A stretch of DNA of 17,233 bases from Candidatus Micrarchaeia archaeon. Its GTDB lineage: Archaea > Micrarchaeota > Micrarchaeia > Anstonellales > Bilamarchaeaceae. The stretch is from contig JBAZLI010000009.1 of the NCBI GenBank assembly GCA_041650355.1, positions 1 to 17,233 on the forward strand, read 5' to 3'. The translations under genes were made by a program, and so were the position numbers. This document shows, one piece after another, positions 1 through 6,648 of this stretch (position 1 is the first letter of the stretch; each line of letters opens with the position of its first letter). The notes under the pieces are model-generated. The model saw only the letters and a program-made list of their open reading frames with translations, made no database searches and was not told the DNA's origin.

Positions 1-768
1 GAGGAGGTGAAGAACCTGCTCAGCGGAGTGAACATGGTATTCGTGACGTGCGGGCTGGGCGGAGGCACAGGAACCGGCTCTGCGCCGATAATCGCGGAGC
101 AGGCGAAAGCCGCCGGGGCGCTCGTGGTGAGCATAGTGACGCTGCCCTTCGCTTCTGAAGGGAGGGTGAGGCTGGATAATGCTCTCGGGGGCCTGGAGAA
201 ACTCAGGAGGAATTCGGACACCGTGATAGTGATAAGGAACGACAAGCTGCTCACGCTTGCGCCGAACCTTCCGCTCAACACCGCATTCAAGGTGTGCGAC
301 GAGGTGCTCGCAGGGGCCGTGAAGGGGATTGCGGAGCTGGTTACTAAAGCAGGGCTGGTGAACGTGGACTTCGCGGACTTGAAAACGATACTTACGCAGG
401 GCGGGTTCGCGGTCATAGGGCTTGGGGAGTCCAGCGTGGACGCGAAGCCCGAGGACAGGGCGACAATAGCCGTCGAAACTTCGCTGAACTCGCCGCTCCT
501 GGACGCTGACTTGACGACTGCGAACCGGGCGCTCATAAATGTCGTGGGAGGGGAGGACATGACGCTCAAGGAAGCCGAACTCATAGTTGCTGAAACCTCG
601 AAGAGGATTCACCCGAACGCGCACATAATATGGGGCGCGAGGATAGAGCAGAGCAGCGGCCAGAAATCCAGCAGCATAAGGGCGATGATAGTGCTTACAG
701 GGGTGAAGTTCGAGCGCGAGGAGCAGGACGAGAGCCTCGAGAACCTCAACCTGGACCTTGTAGGGTGA
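1..768 (+). CDS. ftsZ: Cell division GTPase FtsZ, archaeal FtsZ1-like, 3' part
   Basis: FtsZ is the tubulin-like GTPase that polymerises into the division ring at midcell. The reading frame is open from base 1, so the gene enters from the left. The GTP-binding N-terminal Rossmann strands are outside the window. The tubulin signature GLGGGTGTGSAP lies about 20 residues in. The T7 synergy loop NVDFADLKTIL, which contacts the nucleotide of the next subunit, follows about 120 residues in. The C-terminal beta-sheet domain is complete and the protein ends NLNLDLVG after an acidic linker, a short conserved-looking tail. Overall wording matches archaeal FtsZ1 of the Methanocaldococcus type (from memory, not aligned). 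The stop overlaps the Shine-Dalgarno sequence of secE 4 bases later, which indicates one operon ftsZ-secE-spt5. Confidence 0.97.
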   Translation, partial: EEVKNLLSGVNMVFVTCGLGGGTGTGSAPIIAEQAKAAGALVVSIVTLPFASEGRVRLDNALGGLEKLRRNSDTVIVIRNDKLLTLAPNLPLNTAFKVCDEVLAGAVKGIAELVTKAGLVNVDFADLKTILTQGGFAVIGLGESSVDAKPEDRATIAVETSLNSPLLDADLTTANRALINVVGGEDMTLKEAELIVAETSKRIHPNAHIIWGARIEQSSGQKSSSIRAMIVLTGVKFEREEQDESLENLNLDLVG

Positions 769-772
769 AAAA

Positions 773-931
773 GTGGACATTGAAACAATCAAGAAATCCA
801 TCAGGATAATAACCATCGCGAAGAAGCCGGACGACGACGAGTTCTGGAAGATAGCCAAGATAACCGGGGCAGGCATAGTCGCAGTCGGGCTCGCGGGCGC
901 GATAGTTTCCTTCGCTTTCCGCTTCATTTAA
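773..931 (+). CDS. secE: Preprotein translocase subunit SecE (Sec61-gamma)
   Basis: SecE/Sec61-gamma is the small clamp subunit that braces the SecY channel in the cytoplasmic membrane. Translating from GTG 773 gives 52 residues. They comprise an amphipathic N-terminal helix (IKKSIRIITIAKKP), the conserved turn KPDDDEFWKIAKITG, and one C-terminal membrane helix from about residue 33 to 50 (GIVAVGLAGAIVSFAF). This is the usual architecture and size for archaeal SecE. A GGGTGA Shine-Dalgarno sequence at 764-769 overlaps the ftsZ stop and sits just before the GTG, which fixes the start. Its position between ftsZ and spt5 is the standard archaeal order. It is too short for a normal ORF cut-off but is well supported. 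Confidence 0.95.
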   Translation: MDIETIKKSIRIITIAKKPDDDEFWKIAKITGAGIVAVGLAGAIVSFAFRFI

Positions 932-943
932 GGGGTCATTGAT

Positions 944-1396
944 ATGATATACATAGTTAGGGTAACTACGGGCCAGGAGAAGATAGTGGCCGAAATGCTC
1001 GCCAAGAAGGCCAAGGCATCGAAGCTCGCCGTTTACTCAGTAGTGAGCGTGGAGAACATAAAGGGGTACATATTCGTGGAGGCCAGCGACGAGAACGAGA
1101 TTACGAAGCTGGTCCAGAAGATGAAGAACGCGAAGGGATTCCTCAAGAAGCCGGTGGAGCTTGCGGAAATAGAGGGGCTGATAAAGGCCTCCAACCAGCA
1201 GGCCGCGGCGATAGCGCTCGGGGACATCGTGGAGATGACTTCCGGGCCGTTCAAGGGCGAGCGCGCCAGGGTAATCAAGACTGAGGAGGCCAAGGATGAA
1301 CTCACTGTGGAGCTCATGGAAGTCGCGGTCCCGATACCGGTGACGATAAAGAGCAAGACCGTGAAGCTTGTGCAGAAAGCCGATGAAACTGAATAG
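944..1396 (+). CDS. spt5: Transcription elongation factor Spt5 (NusG homologue)
   Basis: Spt5 binds the clamp coiled coil of RNA polymerase and closes the DNA channel, raising processivity; in archaea it works with Spt4. The 150-residue protein has an N-terminal NGN domain (about 1-82, starting MIYIVRVTTGQEKIVAEMLA and including the strand KGYIFVEA). A KOW domain follows (about 92-145, IALGDIVEMTSGPFKGERARV...). This is the two-domain archaeal form without bacterial insertions. ATG 944 is preceded by a GGGG run 8 bases upstream and lies 12 bases after secE, so it should be co-transcribed. In many archaea rpl11 and rpl1 come next. Here the operon stops and a convergent MscS gene begins 2 bases later, so the ribosomal part has been separated. 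Confidence 0.96.
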   Translation: MIYIVRVTTGQEKIVAEMLAKKAKASKLAVYSVVSVENIKGYIFVEASDENEITKLVQKMKNAKGFLKKPVELAEIEGLIKASNQQAAAIALGDIVEMTSGPFKGERARVIKTEEAKDELTVELMEVAVPIPVTIKSKTVKLVQKADETE

Positions 1397-1398
1397 AT

Positions 1399-2817
1399 TT
1401 ACTTTTTGAATTTCAATTTCCTTGGCTTCCCGGGTTTTTCTTTTCTTCCCTTCTTCTCCTTTTCCGCAGGGGGCTCAGTGTTGGATTCCTGGGCTGATTC
1501 TGCGCTTTCATAGGTAAACGAATGCTTTTCAAAAATATCGCGTTCAAGCCCGGGCTCTTCGGGCTGGCTTTCCTGCGAATCAACGGGCGGCATTGACTGG
1601 GACTGGCTTACAAGGCGCTCTATTTCAGCCCTCAGGGAAGCCGGCTTTTCAGGCTTTTGCTCGGGAATTGCTTCCTTCTCCCTCTTTTGCTGGGGCGCCG
1701 CTTGGGTGCTTCCGGTGGACTGCGCTCCCGGGAGTTCGCGCCCGTAAGTGAGGACGGTGCGCGTGGGGAAAGGTATTTCTATCCCTTCTTTCCTGAATGC
1801 GTAGAATATCGCGCGGTTCACCTCGTCGAGGGCCGCGGCGCGGAGCGCGTAATTCTTCACTGCATAGGTGAATTTGAATTCGAGGAAGAAATCTGCGAAA
1901 GAGGTGAGGCGCACTAGGGGCTCTACGTCCGGAGCCAGGTTTTCGCTGGCCTGGGTCGCGTTTGTTATTGCGTCTTTTATCACTTTGGAAACGTTGTTCA
2001 CGTCTGAATCGTAGGAAACCCCCACTGTGCCGGTCTGGAGCACCTTCTCGTCGGGCCTGAAATAGTTGGTTATCACTCCCTGAGCCAGTTTCGTGTTCGG
2101 GATTACTATGAAATTGTTCTGCGGATTGATTATCTTGGTGCTTCTCCAGCCCATCTCCTGCACCACTCCTTCCACGCCGCCGTCCGTGCTTATGTAGTCC
2201 CCCCTTCTCAGGGGCCTGTCCACCGCGATGTTCACGCCTGCGAAGAAGTTGCCCAGGGAATCCTGAAGCGCCAGGGCGACTGCGAGGCTCGCGATTCCGA
2301 GGCCTGCGAGCAGCGGGGTTATCTGCACTCCGATGTTGTTCAGTATCAGCATTATCGCAACGATGTAAATTGCTGCCCGTATCACCTTCTGTATGAGCGG
2401 GATGAGCTCGTCATCAAGCGTGGAATTGGTCTTTGGGGCTAGTTCGTGCTGGTACCACCTCAGGACAGTAGTTGAGATCCTGTCCACTGCGAAGGCCGCG
2501 TTGAGCATGAGCGCGAGCGTGTACAGCGCGGTTAGCCCGAGGTCCCCGACCTTGGTGGCCGGGTAGGCGTAGTTCAGCGAAAGAAAAATTGCGGTGAAGG
2601 ATATGAGCAGCCTTGCAGGATCCTTCAATCTTGCGATGAGCTCGTCGTCAAAGCTGGTCTTGGTTTTTTCGCTCGCCCTTTTCATCAGGTAGAAAATTGC
2701 CTTGTACACCGCGTACAGGACTATGGAGAATAATATGAGTTCCACTATCCATGCGGTGAAGCGGCCCCCGGGGAGCGAGAACACTAGGTTCACTAATTGG
2801 TCCCACCATTCTGCCAT
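1399..2817 (-). CDS. mscS: MscS-family small-conductance mechanosensitive channel
   Basis: MscS channels open under membrane tension and release solutes during osmotic downshock. The 472-residue protein has about five hydrophobic segments (roughly residues 21-46, 68-86, 94-115, 142-162 and 165-190). The last is the glycine/alanine-rich pore helix running into LALQDSLGNFFAGV, the most conserved part of the family. A beta domain follows (VDRPLRRGDYIS, then VEGVVQEMGWRSTKI and NFIVIPNTKL), then an alpha/beta vestibule to about residue 350. The last 120 residues are a low-complexity Pro/Glu/Gln/Ser tail ending in a very basic stretch (EKKGRKEKPGKPRKLKFKK), which is unusual and probably disordered cytoplasmic. 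The motifs SFDDELI (near 55) and TLDDELI (near 133) look like internal echoes ahead of membrane segments. ATG 2817 sits 22 bases from a shared palindromic TATA box, suggesting a leaderless transcript. Confidence 0.95.
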   Translation of the reverse strand: MAEWWDQLVNLVFSLPGGRFTAWIVELILFSIVLYAVYKAIFYLMKRASEKTKTSFDDELIARLKDPARLLISFTAIFLSLNYAYPATKVGDLGLTALYTLALMLNAAFAVDRISTTVLRWYQHELAPKTNSTLDDELIPLIQKVIRAAIYIVAIMLILNNIGVQITPLLAGLGIASLAVALALQDSLGNFFAGVNIAVDRPLRRGDYISTDGGVEGVVQEMGWRSTKIINPQNNFIVIPNTKLAQGVITNYFRPDEKVLQTGTVGVSYDSDVNNVSKVIKDAITNATQASENLAPDVEPLVRLTSFADFFLEFKFTYAVKNYALRAAALDEVNRAIFYAFRKEGIEIPFPTRTVLTYGRELPGAQSTGSTQAAPQQKREKEAIPEQKPEKPASLRAEIERLVSQSQSMPPVDSQESQPEEPGLERDIFEKHSFTYESAESAQESNTEPPAEKEKKGRKEKPGKPRKLKFKK

Positions 2818-2839
2818 AAAATAACATTATTCAAAAAGG

Positions 2840-2847
2840 TTTTAAAA
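2840..2847. promoter_or_regulatory. Palindromic TATA box shared by the divergent mscS and dcd genes
   Basis: TTTTAAAA is a perfect palindrome. It is separated by 22 bases from the mscS start codon (2817, minus) and by 21 bases from the dcd start codon (2869, plus). Archaeal TATA boxes are centred about 26 bp upstream of transcription start, so initiation would fall on both start codons. Both mRNAs would then be leaderless. The spacing is seen directly; promoter activity is inferred. Confidence 0.7.
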
Positions 2848-2868
2848 GCGGATTGCCGAAGATTGAGC

Positions 2869-3423
2869 ATGTCATTGATGAGCGACATGGATGTGCTGGA
2901 CGCGATGAAGGACGGCGGAATCAGGATAGAGCCTTTCGACAAGTCCTTCCTTGGGCCTGACAGCCTGGACATAAGGCTTGGAAATGATATTCTGGTTTCC
3001 AAAACGCTTGGGAAGACGATAGACCCGAACAGGCCCGAGAACTTTTTCGAGGCCAGGAAGATAAATGGTTCGTTCACCCTGGAGCCCGGGCAGTTCGTGC
3101 TCGGGACTACGCTGGAGAGGATTTCGCTCTCTGAAAGCGTTGCGGCGCAGATTGAGGGGCGCTCCAGCCTGGGAAGGCTGGGGATAATGGTGCACATGAC
3201 TGCCGGAATAATACACGCGGGATTCGGGGCAAAGGAGCCCAGCGCGCTAACGCTTGAAATATATTCGGTGAATCCGAACAGCGTATTTTTGCATGCAGGG
3301 ATGAAGATTGCGCAGCTTTCTTTCTTCAAGCTGAACAGGAAGGCGAGCAAAGGCTACGATTATATGGAGACGAGCAAGTACGTGAGCCAGAGCAAGCCGC
3401 TGCCGCCTAAGGCGGAAACGTGA
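2869..3423 (+). CDS. dcd: dCTP deaminase family protein (Dcd, possibly bifunctional Dcd/Dut)
   Basis: Members deaminate dCTP to dUTP, and some archaeal forms also hydrolyse dUTP to dUMP, feeding thymidylate synthesis. The 184-residue protein carries FLGPDSLDIRLG (residues 27-38), the nucleotide-binding motif EGRSSLGRLG (96-105) and HAGFGAKEPSALTLE (116-130). E130 corresponds to the catalytic glutamate by position. LHAGMKIAQLSF (141-152) matches the conserved PGMxIxxLxF strand. The stretch AKEPSA is a little longer than the common PGFxGxLTLE form. Start: ATG 2869 is placed for leaderless initiation from the TATA box at 2840-2847; ATG 2878 is possible, and earlier in-frame codons would overlap the promoter. 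Which of the two activities it has cannot be settled by eye. The frameshifted gene starting 8 bases downstream is likely in the same transcript. Confidence 0.9.
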   Translation: MSLMSDMDVLDAMKDGGIRIEPFDKSFLGPDSLDIRLGNDILVSKTLGKTIDPNRPENFFEARKINGSFTLEPGQFVLGTTLERISLSESVAAQIEGRSSLGRLGIMVHMTAGIIHAGFGAKEPSALTLEIYSVNPNSVFLHAGMKIAQLSFFKLNRKASKGYDYMETSKYVSQSKPLPPKAET

Positions 3424-3431
3424 AATGGACC

Positions 3432-3857
3432 ATGCCGTATGATAGAGAACCAGAAAGGTTCGATGCTCGGGACCTGGTTCAGAGTGCCGTCGGTTCGCTC
3501 GCGGGTGCCTCATCTATGCCTACCAGACTGACATCGGGCGCATTGCCGATTCGCTGCCTGATTTTAACGCGCTGCTCATAGTGCTCATTACGCTCGCCCT
3601 GTCGTTTCTCATCGGCTACGGCATAGGGGTGAGGCGCCTTGGAGAAAAGAGGATGAACCCTCTTCGGTGTTTTCCCGCTCCGCCTGGCAGTGCACTACTG
3701 CTTTGCAATCTTTTTTTCTGCGGCAATGCTCTGGCTTCTGGGGATAAACGGCGCAGGCACTCCGCTCGGAACAACGATGCGGCGCATTGTGGTGCTTTCG
3801 CTTCCGGCTACGCTGCTCGGGAGCGCGTTCGACCTGGTGGAGAGCCGGAAAAATTAG
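3432..3857 (+). pseudogene. Frameshifted small membrane protein, DUF2391-like
   Basis: No single frame covers this gene, but three segments together read as one coherent protein of about 140 residues. Segment 1, from ATG 3432, reads MPYDREPERFDARDLVQSAV through GSLAGA to about 3509. The frame then moves by one base (one base appears missing near 3509) to LIYAYQTDIGRIADSLPDF, a membrane helix and SFLIGYGIGVRRLGEKR. Between about 3657 and 3680 it returns to the first frame for RLAVHYCFAIFFSAAMLWLL and IVVLSLPATLLGSAFDLVES, stopping at TAG 3855. The pattern of an acidic N-terminus, three or four membrane helices and a closing ...VVLSLPATLLGSA resembles the DUF2391/TIGR02587 integral membrane family, whose function is unknown. 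It begins 8 bases after dcd. It is either a decayed gene or two single-base sequence errors. Confidence 0.65.
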
Positions 3858-3877
3858 GGAATGGCTTTTACAAAAGG

Positions 3878-4360
3878 CTAATCCGCCAGCCTGAATTCCC
3901 AAACCACTTGCTTGGAATTGTGGAATTCGCCATAAACGCCCAGCTTCTTGAATCCCAGCTCGAGGTAGAACGCCTCAACATCTTTGGAAGCCGTAAACCT
4001 GAAATGGCCCTTTCCAAGGCTGCGGGCGTTTTCCAATTGCCTGTTGATTAAGAGTTTTCCGAATCCCCTTTTCTGGTACTCTTTCATTATCGCGACGCTT
4101 CTGAGGTAGTAAATCTCACCATCTGGTTTGTGCAGTTTCCTGTCCGGGGAATCCAGTTTTTCCAATGTGCGGAAATCGTCAATTAACAGCGCCGTTGAGA
4201 ATCCAACCAGCCGGCCGTTATAAATCAAAACAAAGAATCCGTCCGGAAATAATTCCAATCGCTCTTCCAGGGCGTCCATGGAAGCCTGGCGATCGGCTGA
4301 AAAAGCATCCAACTCAACTCTATGTATTGATTCAAGATCGGCAATTCCTGCCTTTCGCAT
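3878..4360 (-). CDS. GNAT-family N-acetyltransferase
   Basis: GNAT enzymes move an acetyl group from acetyl-CoA to an amine. This 160-residue protein has the full fold: MRKAGIADLESIHRVELDAF (strand 1 and helix 1), FFVLIYNGRLVGFSTALL (strands 2-4), then YYLRSVAIMKEYQKRGFGKL. The last segment contains the pyrophosphate-binding Q/R-x-x-G-x-G motif (QKRGFG). The C-terminal HFRFTASKDVEAFYLELGFK is the usual helix and GF turn. An in-frame ATG exists at 4444, but a TATA-like sequence lies at 4416-4424, inside that extension, so I choose ATG 4360. GGAG directly abuts that ATG. The substrate cannot be told: RimI-like protein N-terminal acetylation is possible, but so is a small molecule. The gene is convergent with the frameshifted gene to its left. 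Confidence 0.88.
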   Translation of the reverse strand: MRKAGIADLESIHRVELDAFSADRQASMDALEERLELFPDGFFVLIYNGRLVGFSTALLIDDFRTLEKLDSPDRKLHKPDGEIYYLRSVAIMKEYQKRGFGKLLINRQLENARSLGKGHFRFTASKDVEAFYLELGFKKLGVYGEFHNSKQVVWEFRLAD

Positions 4361-4415
4361 CTCCAATCCAATCCCTTTTTTGGAAAGCGGGTAATGTGCG
4401 GCCAGGCACGCGGCA

Positions 4416-4424
4416 AGTTTTATA
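4416..4424 (-). promoter_or_regulatory. TATA-like box for the GNAT gene
   Basis: On the minus strand the sequence reads TTATAAAACT. Initiation about 26 bases on would be near 4394, giving a short leader of about 33 bases before ATG 4360. This argues against the longer start at 4444. The element is seen; its activity is inferred. Confidence 0.45.
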
Positions 4425-4480
4425 ATGAGGAAATACCCAAGCATGGCTACCTGTCCTTCCGAAAGTAAATAAACATTCCT

Positions 4481-4558
4481 TTATCCGGGAAACATTCTTC
4501 GGCCAAGTGTTACCTGGGAATTAGTCAGCACGCCAGTTACGCCATGCTTTATCGGCAT
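4481..4558 (-). other. Possible 25-residue micro-ORF or coding remnant directly downstream of the Fic gene
   Basis: Beginning 1 base after the Fic stop codon, ATG 4558 opens a 25-residue frame (starts MPIKHGVTGVLTNSQVTLGR, ends RMFPG). It stops at TAA 4481-4483. If one base is skipped near the end, reading continues as PDKGMFIYFRKDR to a TAG. The result looks more like the tail of a once-longer protein than random sequence. I recognise no family. It may be a remnant of a degraded gene, a tiny partner of Fic, or chance. Confidence 0.25.
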
Positions 4559-4559
4559 C

Positions 4560-5492
4560 CTATATATACTTGCCAAACTGCCCAAAGACAAAGCGCACAA
4601 ACGGTTGCTCATCCTTCTTTTCGACCGATTTGATGAGCGCATCGAAGTATCCTTGCGGGTCTCTTGATATGTTCAGCATCGGGTAGCTGGCATCGAAAAA
4701 CGCCTTGTTCAGGAGCAGACGGGATACTCTCTTGTTCCCGTCTTCGAATGGATGTATCATGTAAAAGCGCAAGTGAAGGAGCGCGGCCAGTTCCACTGCG
4801 TTGAGCTTTCCCACATTCATGTTGTACCATTCCACAAGTCCGGAAATCTTGTTTTTTACTTCACTGGGTTCAGACGGCCGAAACCTTATTTCTTCAGCTT
4901 TTTCATAGTTCTTCAGGAAAATGTATGCCTGCTTTTTTCGGAATTTACCCGGGTTCTTCCCTTCGTACTCTGCCATAATGAGTTTATGGAGCTCCAGCAA
5001 GAAGTTCAATGAGATACCTTTTTTGCTTTCCTTTACATACCTTAGCCCCTTGATCATGTCGAGTGCCACCTGCAAATTCTCATCCCTTACGTTCCTTACG
5101 TTTTTGCCGGTGAATTTGTATGCAAGGTCTGCATCTGCCTTGGTTATGGGGACGCCTTCGGTAGTCAGAGTTGTGTAAACAAAGTTCACGGTATCTATTT
5201 CATCCTTTTCATTCTGCGCCGCCTTTCCCAGTTGCTTCATTTTTTGAACGTAGACTCGTCTTTGCTTCTCAATCCCGATGAGCTCCTCTTTTGCCAGATA
5301 AATGCGCGTTGCGCTTCCCAGCAGGTCGGAATATATTTTTTCCAGAAGCTCGTCCTTTTTTTTATCCATCTGGCCCCTGGCAGGCATTCTCTTTCCCAGG
5401 AATAGCGAATATACCTTGGGCTTCTCCAGTCTCAGTGTTTCCTCAAGATAGTAGTATTCCTGGCCGTTCACTGTCTTTTTCCGCGTTCTCAT
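4560..5492 (-). CDS. Fic-domain protein (class II, N-terminal inhibitory helix), putative AMP-transferase
   Basis: Fic proteins transfer AMP (or another phosphate-bearing group) from a nucleotide to a hydroxyl on a target protein. The 310-residue protein has the complete active-site motif HPFEDGNKRVSR at residues 247-258, including catalytic His247. Upstream, TLTTEG at 108-113 fits the inhibitory [S/T]xxxE[G/N] motif, with Glu112 expected to block ATP binding, so the enzyme should be held inactive until released. The ELHKLIMAEYEGKNPGKFRK stretch (167-186) is the usual substrate flap region. The first 100 residues form a charged, coiled-coil-prone extension. No antitoxin gene is adjacent, which agrees with a class II (self-inhibited) protein. 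The gene looks AT-richer than its neighbours, a possible sign of transfer. A TATA-like element at 5514-5523 fits leaderless initiation at ATG 5492. Confidence 0.93.
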   Translation of the reverse strand: MRTRKKTVNGQEYYYLEETLRLEKPKVYSLFLGKRMPARGQMDKKKDELLEKIYSDLLGSATRIYLAKEELIGIEKQRRVYVQKMKQLGKAAQNEKDEIDTVNFVYTTLTTEGVPITKADADLAYKFTGKNVRNVRDENLQVALDMIKGLRYVKESKKGISLNFLLELHKLIMAEYEGKNPGKFRKKQAYIFLKNYEKAEEIRFRPSEPSEVKNKISGLVEWYNMNVGKLNAVELAALLHLRFYMIHPFEDGNKRVSRLLLNKAFFDASYPMLNISRDPQGYFDALIKSVEKKDEQPFVRFVFGQFGKYI

Positions 5493-5513
5493 GGTAATAT
5501 ATGCGATGGGAGG

Positions 5514-5523
5514 TTATTAATAC
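5514..5523 (-). promoter_or_regulatory. TATA-like box for the Fic gene
   Basis: The plus strand reads TTATTAATAC here, so the minus strand reads GTATTAATAA. It is centred about 26 bases upstream of the Fic start codon at 5492. The remaining AT-rich gap (5524-5653) shows no further recognisable element, RNA gene or coding frame. Confidence 0.45.
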
Positions 5524-5653
5524 TTACCACACATTTCACAAGCTAAATGTATGCCTAAAAACTAAGAGATAGGAGTTTAGCACACAAAATTGAGGGAGAT
5601 GTAAGATAATTCCTTATTAGTTTGACTTCGCTCCCAACGAGCTGTGCGCCCCC

Positions 5654-6583
5654 TTATTTCATCCTATTGATAATTTCCACACATTGCGTGCGGTAATCTT
5701 CGCGCTTTATCATCGGGCAGACAGAAGCGTCGCGCTTGGTGATTGCATAGCCCTGCAAGCAGAGGTCTATTTGGTCATCGAGAGAGAAATATATGCAGCT
5801 GCTGTCGCAAACCATCCGCGTGCATTCGCCGGTGTCGTTGAGCAGGCGTGCGTGGCAGTTCCCGCGGTCGGTCAGCCGGTAGAGCTCGCTGCAATAATCC
5901 ACATTTCCAGTCAGGTCGGCAAGGTTGCTTATGCAGCTGTCCGAGACCCACAGCCCTTCTCCGTTGGAGTAGTATGGGTCCAGCGCCTTGCATATTCCGA
6001 GGTCGCTCCTGGCGGCCGCAAGGCGTGCTGCGCAATCCTGGAGTGCCTGGGCTCCAGGCTCGTCGCGTTTTGAATAGTTGTCTTTGGGAAGAAACGCTGA
6101 ACAGTTCAATTTCAGCTCCCGGGCGGATTCTGCAGCCTCCATAGATGGCGAAAATACCGTAATGTTCGCTTTTGCGACTATGGTTCCATGCCCATTCTGC
6201 AGCACGACCAATTCTATGGTGTAGTTGCCGGGCGGAAAGCCGTGGTATTGCTGGACGCCTATCTCGGAAGTTTTTTCCCTGCCCGGCGCTTCAGCCGTGA
6301 AGTTCTCATTCACAGGCACCGCCACTCCGCCTTTTGGGTCAAGCAATCGGAAAGCGTAAACCGTGCCTTCGGGCAATCCTCGTTCCACTGGATAGAACCA
6401 TACGTCATCCGCTATTCTGGCCACATGGTTGGCGTTCTTATCCACAGCATAGACCCTAAGGGAAGGATTGAGCGATTCGGACAGGGTGATGTTGTAGGGC
6501 GCCGAAGGAGTTTCCGGCCCGAAATGGAGCCCGCAGCATCCTAGTAGGAAAACGGATAGCATCGCAATGAGAAACAGGCGCAT
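5654..6583 (-). CDS. Secreted lipoprotein with C-terminal paired-cysteine repeats
   Basis: From ATG 6583 the 309-residue protein begins with a signal peptide MRLFLIAMLSVFLLGC. LLGC is a lipobox, so Cys16 or Cys17 is the probable lipid-anchored N-terminus on the outer face of the membrane. Residues 28-146 look like one or more beta-sandwich modules (GNYTIELVVLQNGHGTIVAKANITV). From 161 the sequence is helical and rich in cysteines, at 161, 184, 198, 217, 231, 243, 254, 259, 263, 275, 289 and 301. They sit in a repeating Asp-x2-Cys-x2-Leu/Ile...Cys-x3 pattern (GICKAL...SCISNL, DYCSELYRLTDRGNCHARL, SVCPMIKREDYRTQCVEI), presumably disulphide-stapled helical hairpins. Upstream in-frame ATGs (6625, 6601) lie before or inside the TATA box at 6605-6613, so 6583 is preferred. 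The role is unknown, perhaps surface binding. Confidence 0.8.
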   Translation of the reverse strand: MRLFLIAMLSVFLLGCCGLHFGPETPSAPYNITLSESLNPSLRVYAVDKNANHVARIADDVWFYPVERGLPEGTVYAFRLLDPKGGVAVPVNENFTAEAPGREKTSEIGVQQYHGFPPGNYTIELVVLQNGHGTIVAKANITVFSPSMEAAESARELKLNCSAFLPKDNYSKRDEPGAQALQDCAARLAAARSDLGICKALDPYYSNGEGLWVSDSCISNLADLTGNVDYCSELYRLTDRGNCHARLLNDTGECTRMVCDSSCIYFSLDDQIDLCLQGYAITKRDASVCPMIKREDYRTQCVEIINRMK

Positions 6584-6604
6584 GAACAGGATAGGCGGCA
6601 TAGT

Positions 6605-6613
6605 GTTATATTC
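6605..6613 (-). promoter_or_regulatory. TATA box for the lipoprotein gene
   Basis: The minus strand reads GAATATAAC, centred 26 bases before ATG 6583, the codon that opens the signal peptide. This decides the start in favour of 6583 and implies a leaderless mRNA. Confidence 0.55.
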
Positions 6614-6648
6614 ATTTCTCTGCACGCCTGGTTCTATCTCTCAGCTAA

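Noticed and set aside
3581..4051. A 156-codon open frame on the plus strand taken as a single gene
   Set aside because: Only its first part (to about 3656) reads as membrane protein. It then runs out of frame with the rest of the reconstructed gene and into the antisense of the GNAT gene.
4361..4444. N-terminal extension of the GNAT protein from ATG 4444
   Set aside because: The extension contains the TATA-like box at 4416-4424 and lacks GNAT similarity; the domain starts cleanly at ATG 4360.
5493..5653. AT-rich gap considered for a tRNA or other RNA gene
   Set aside because: No cloverleaf, no TTCRA-type T loop and no strong stem could be found; only the Fic promoter is supported.
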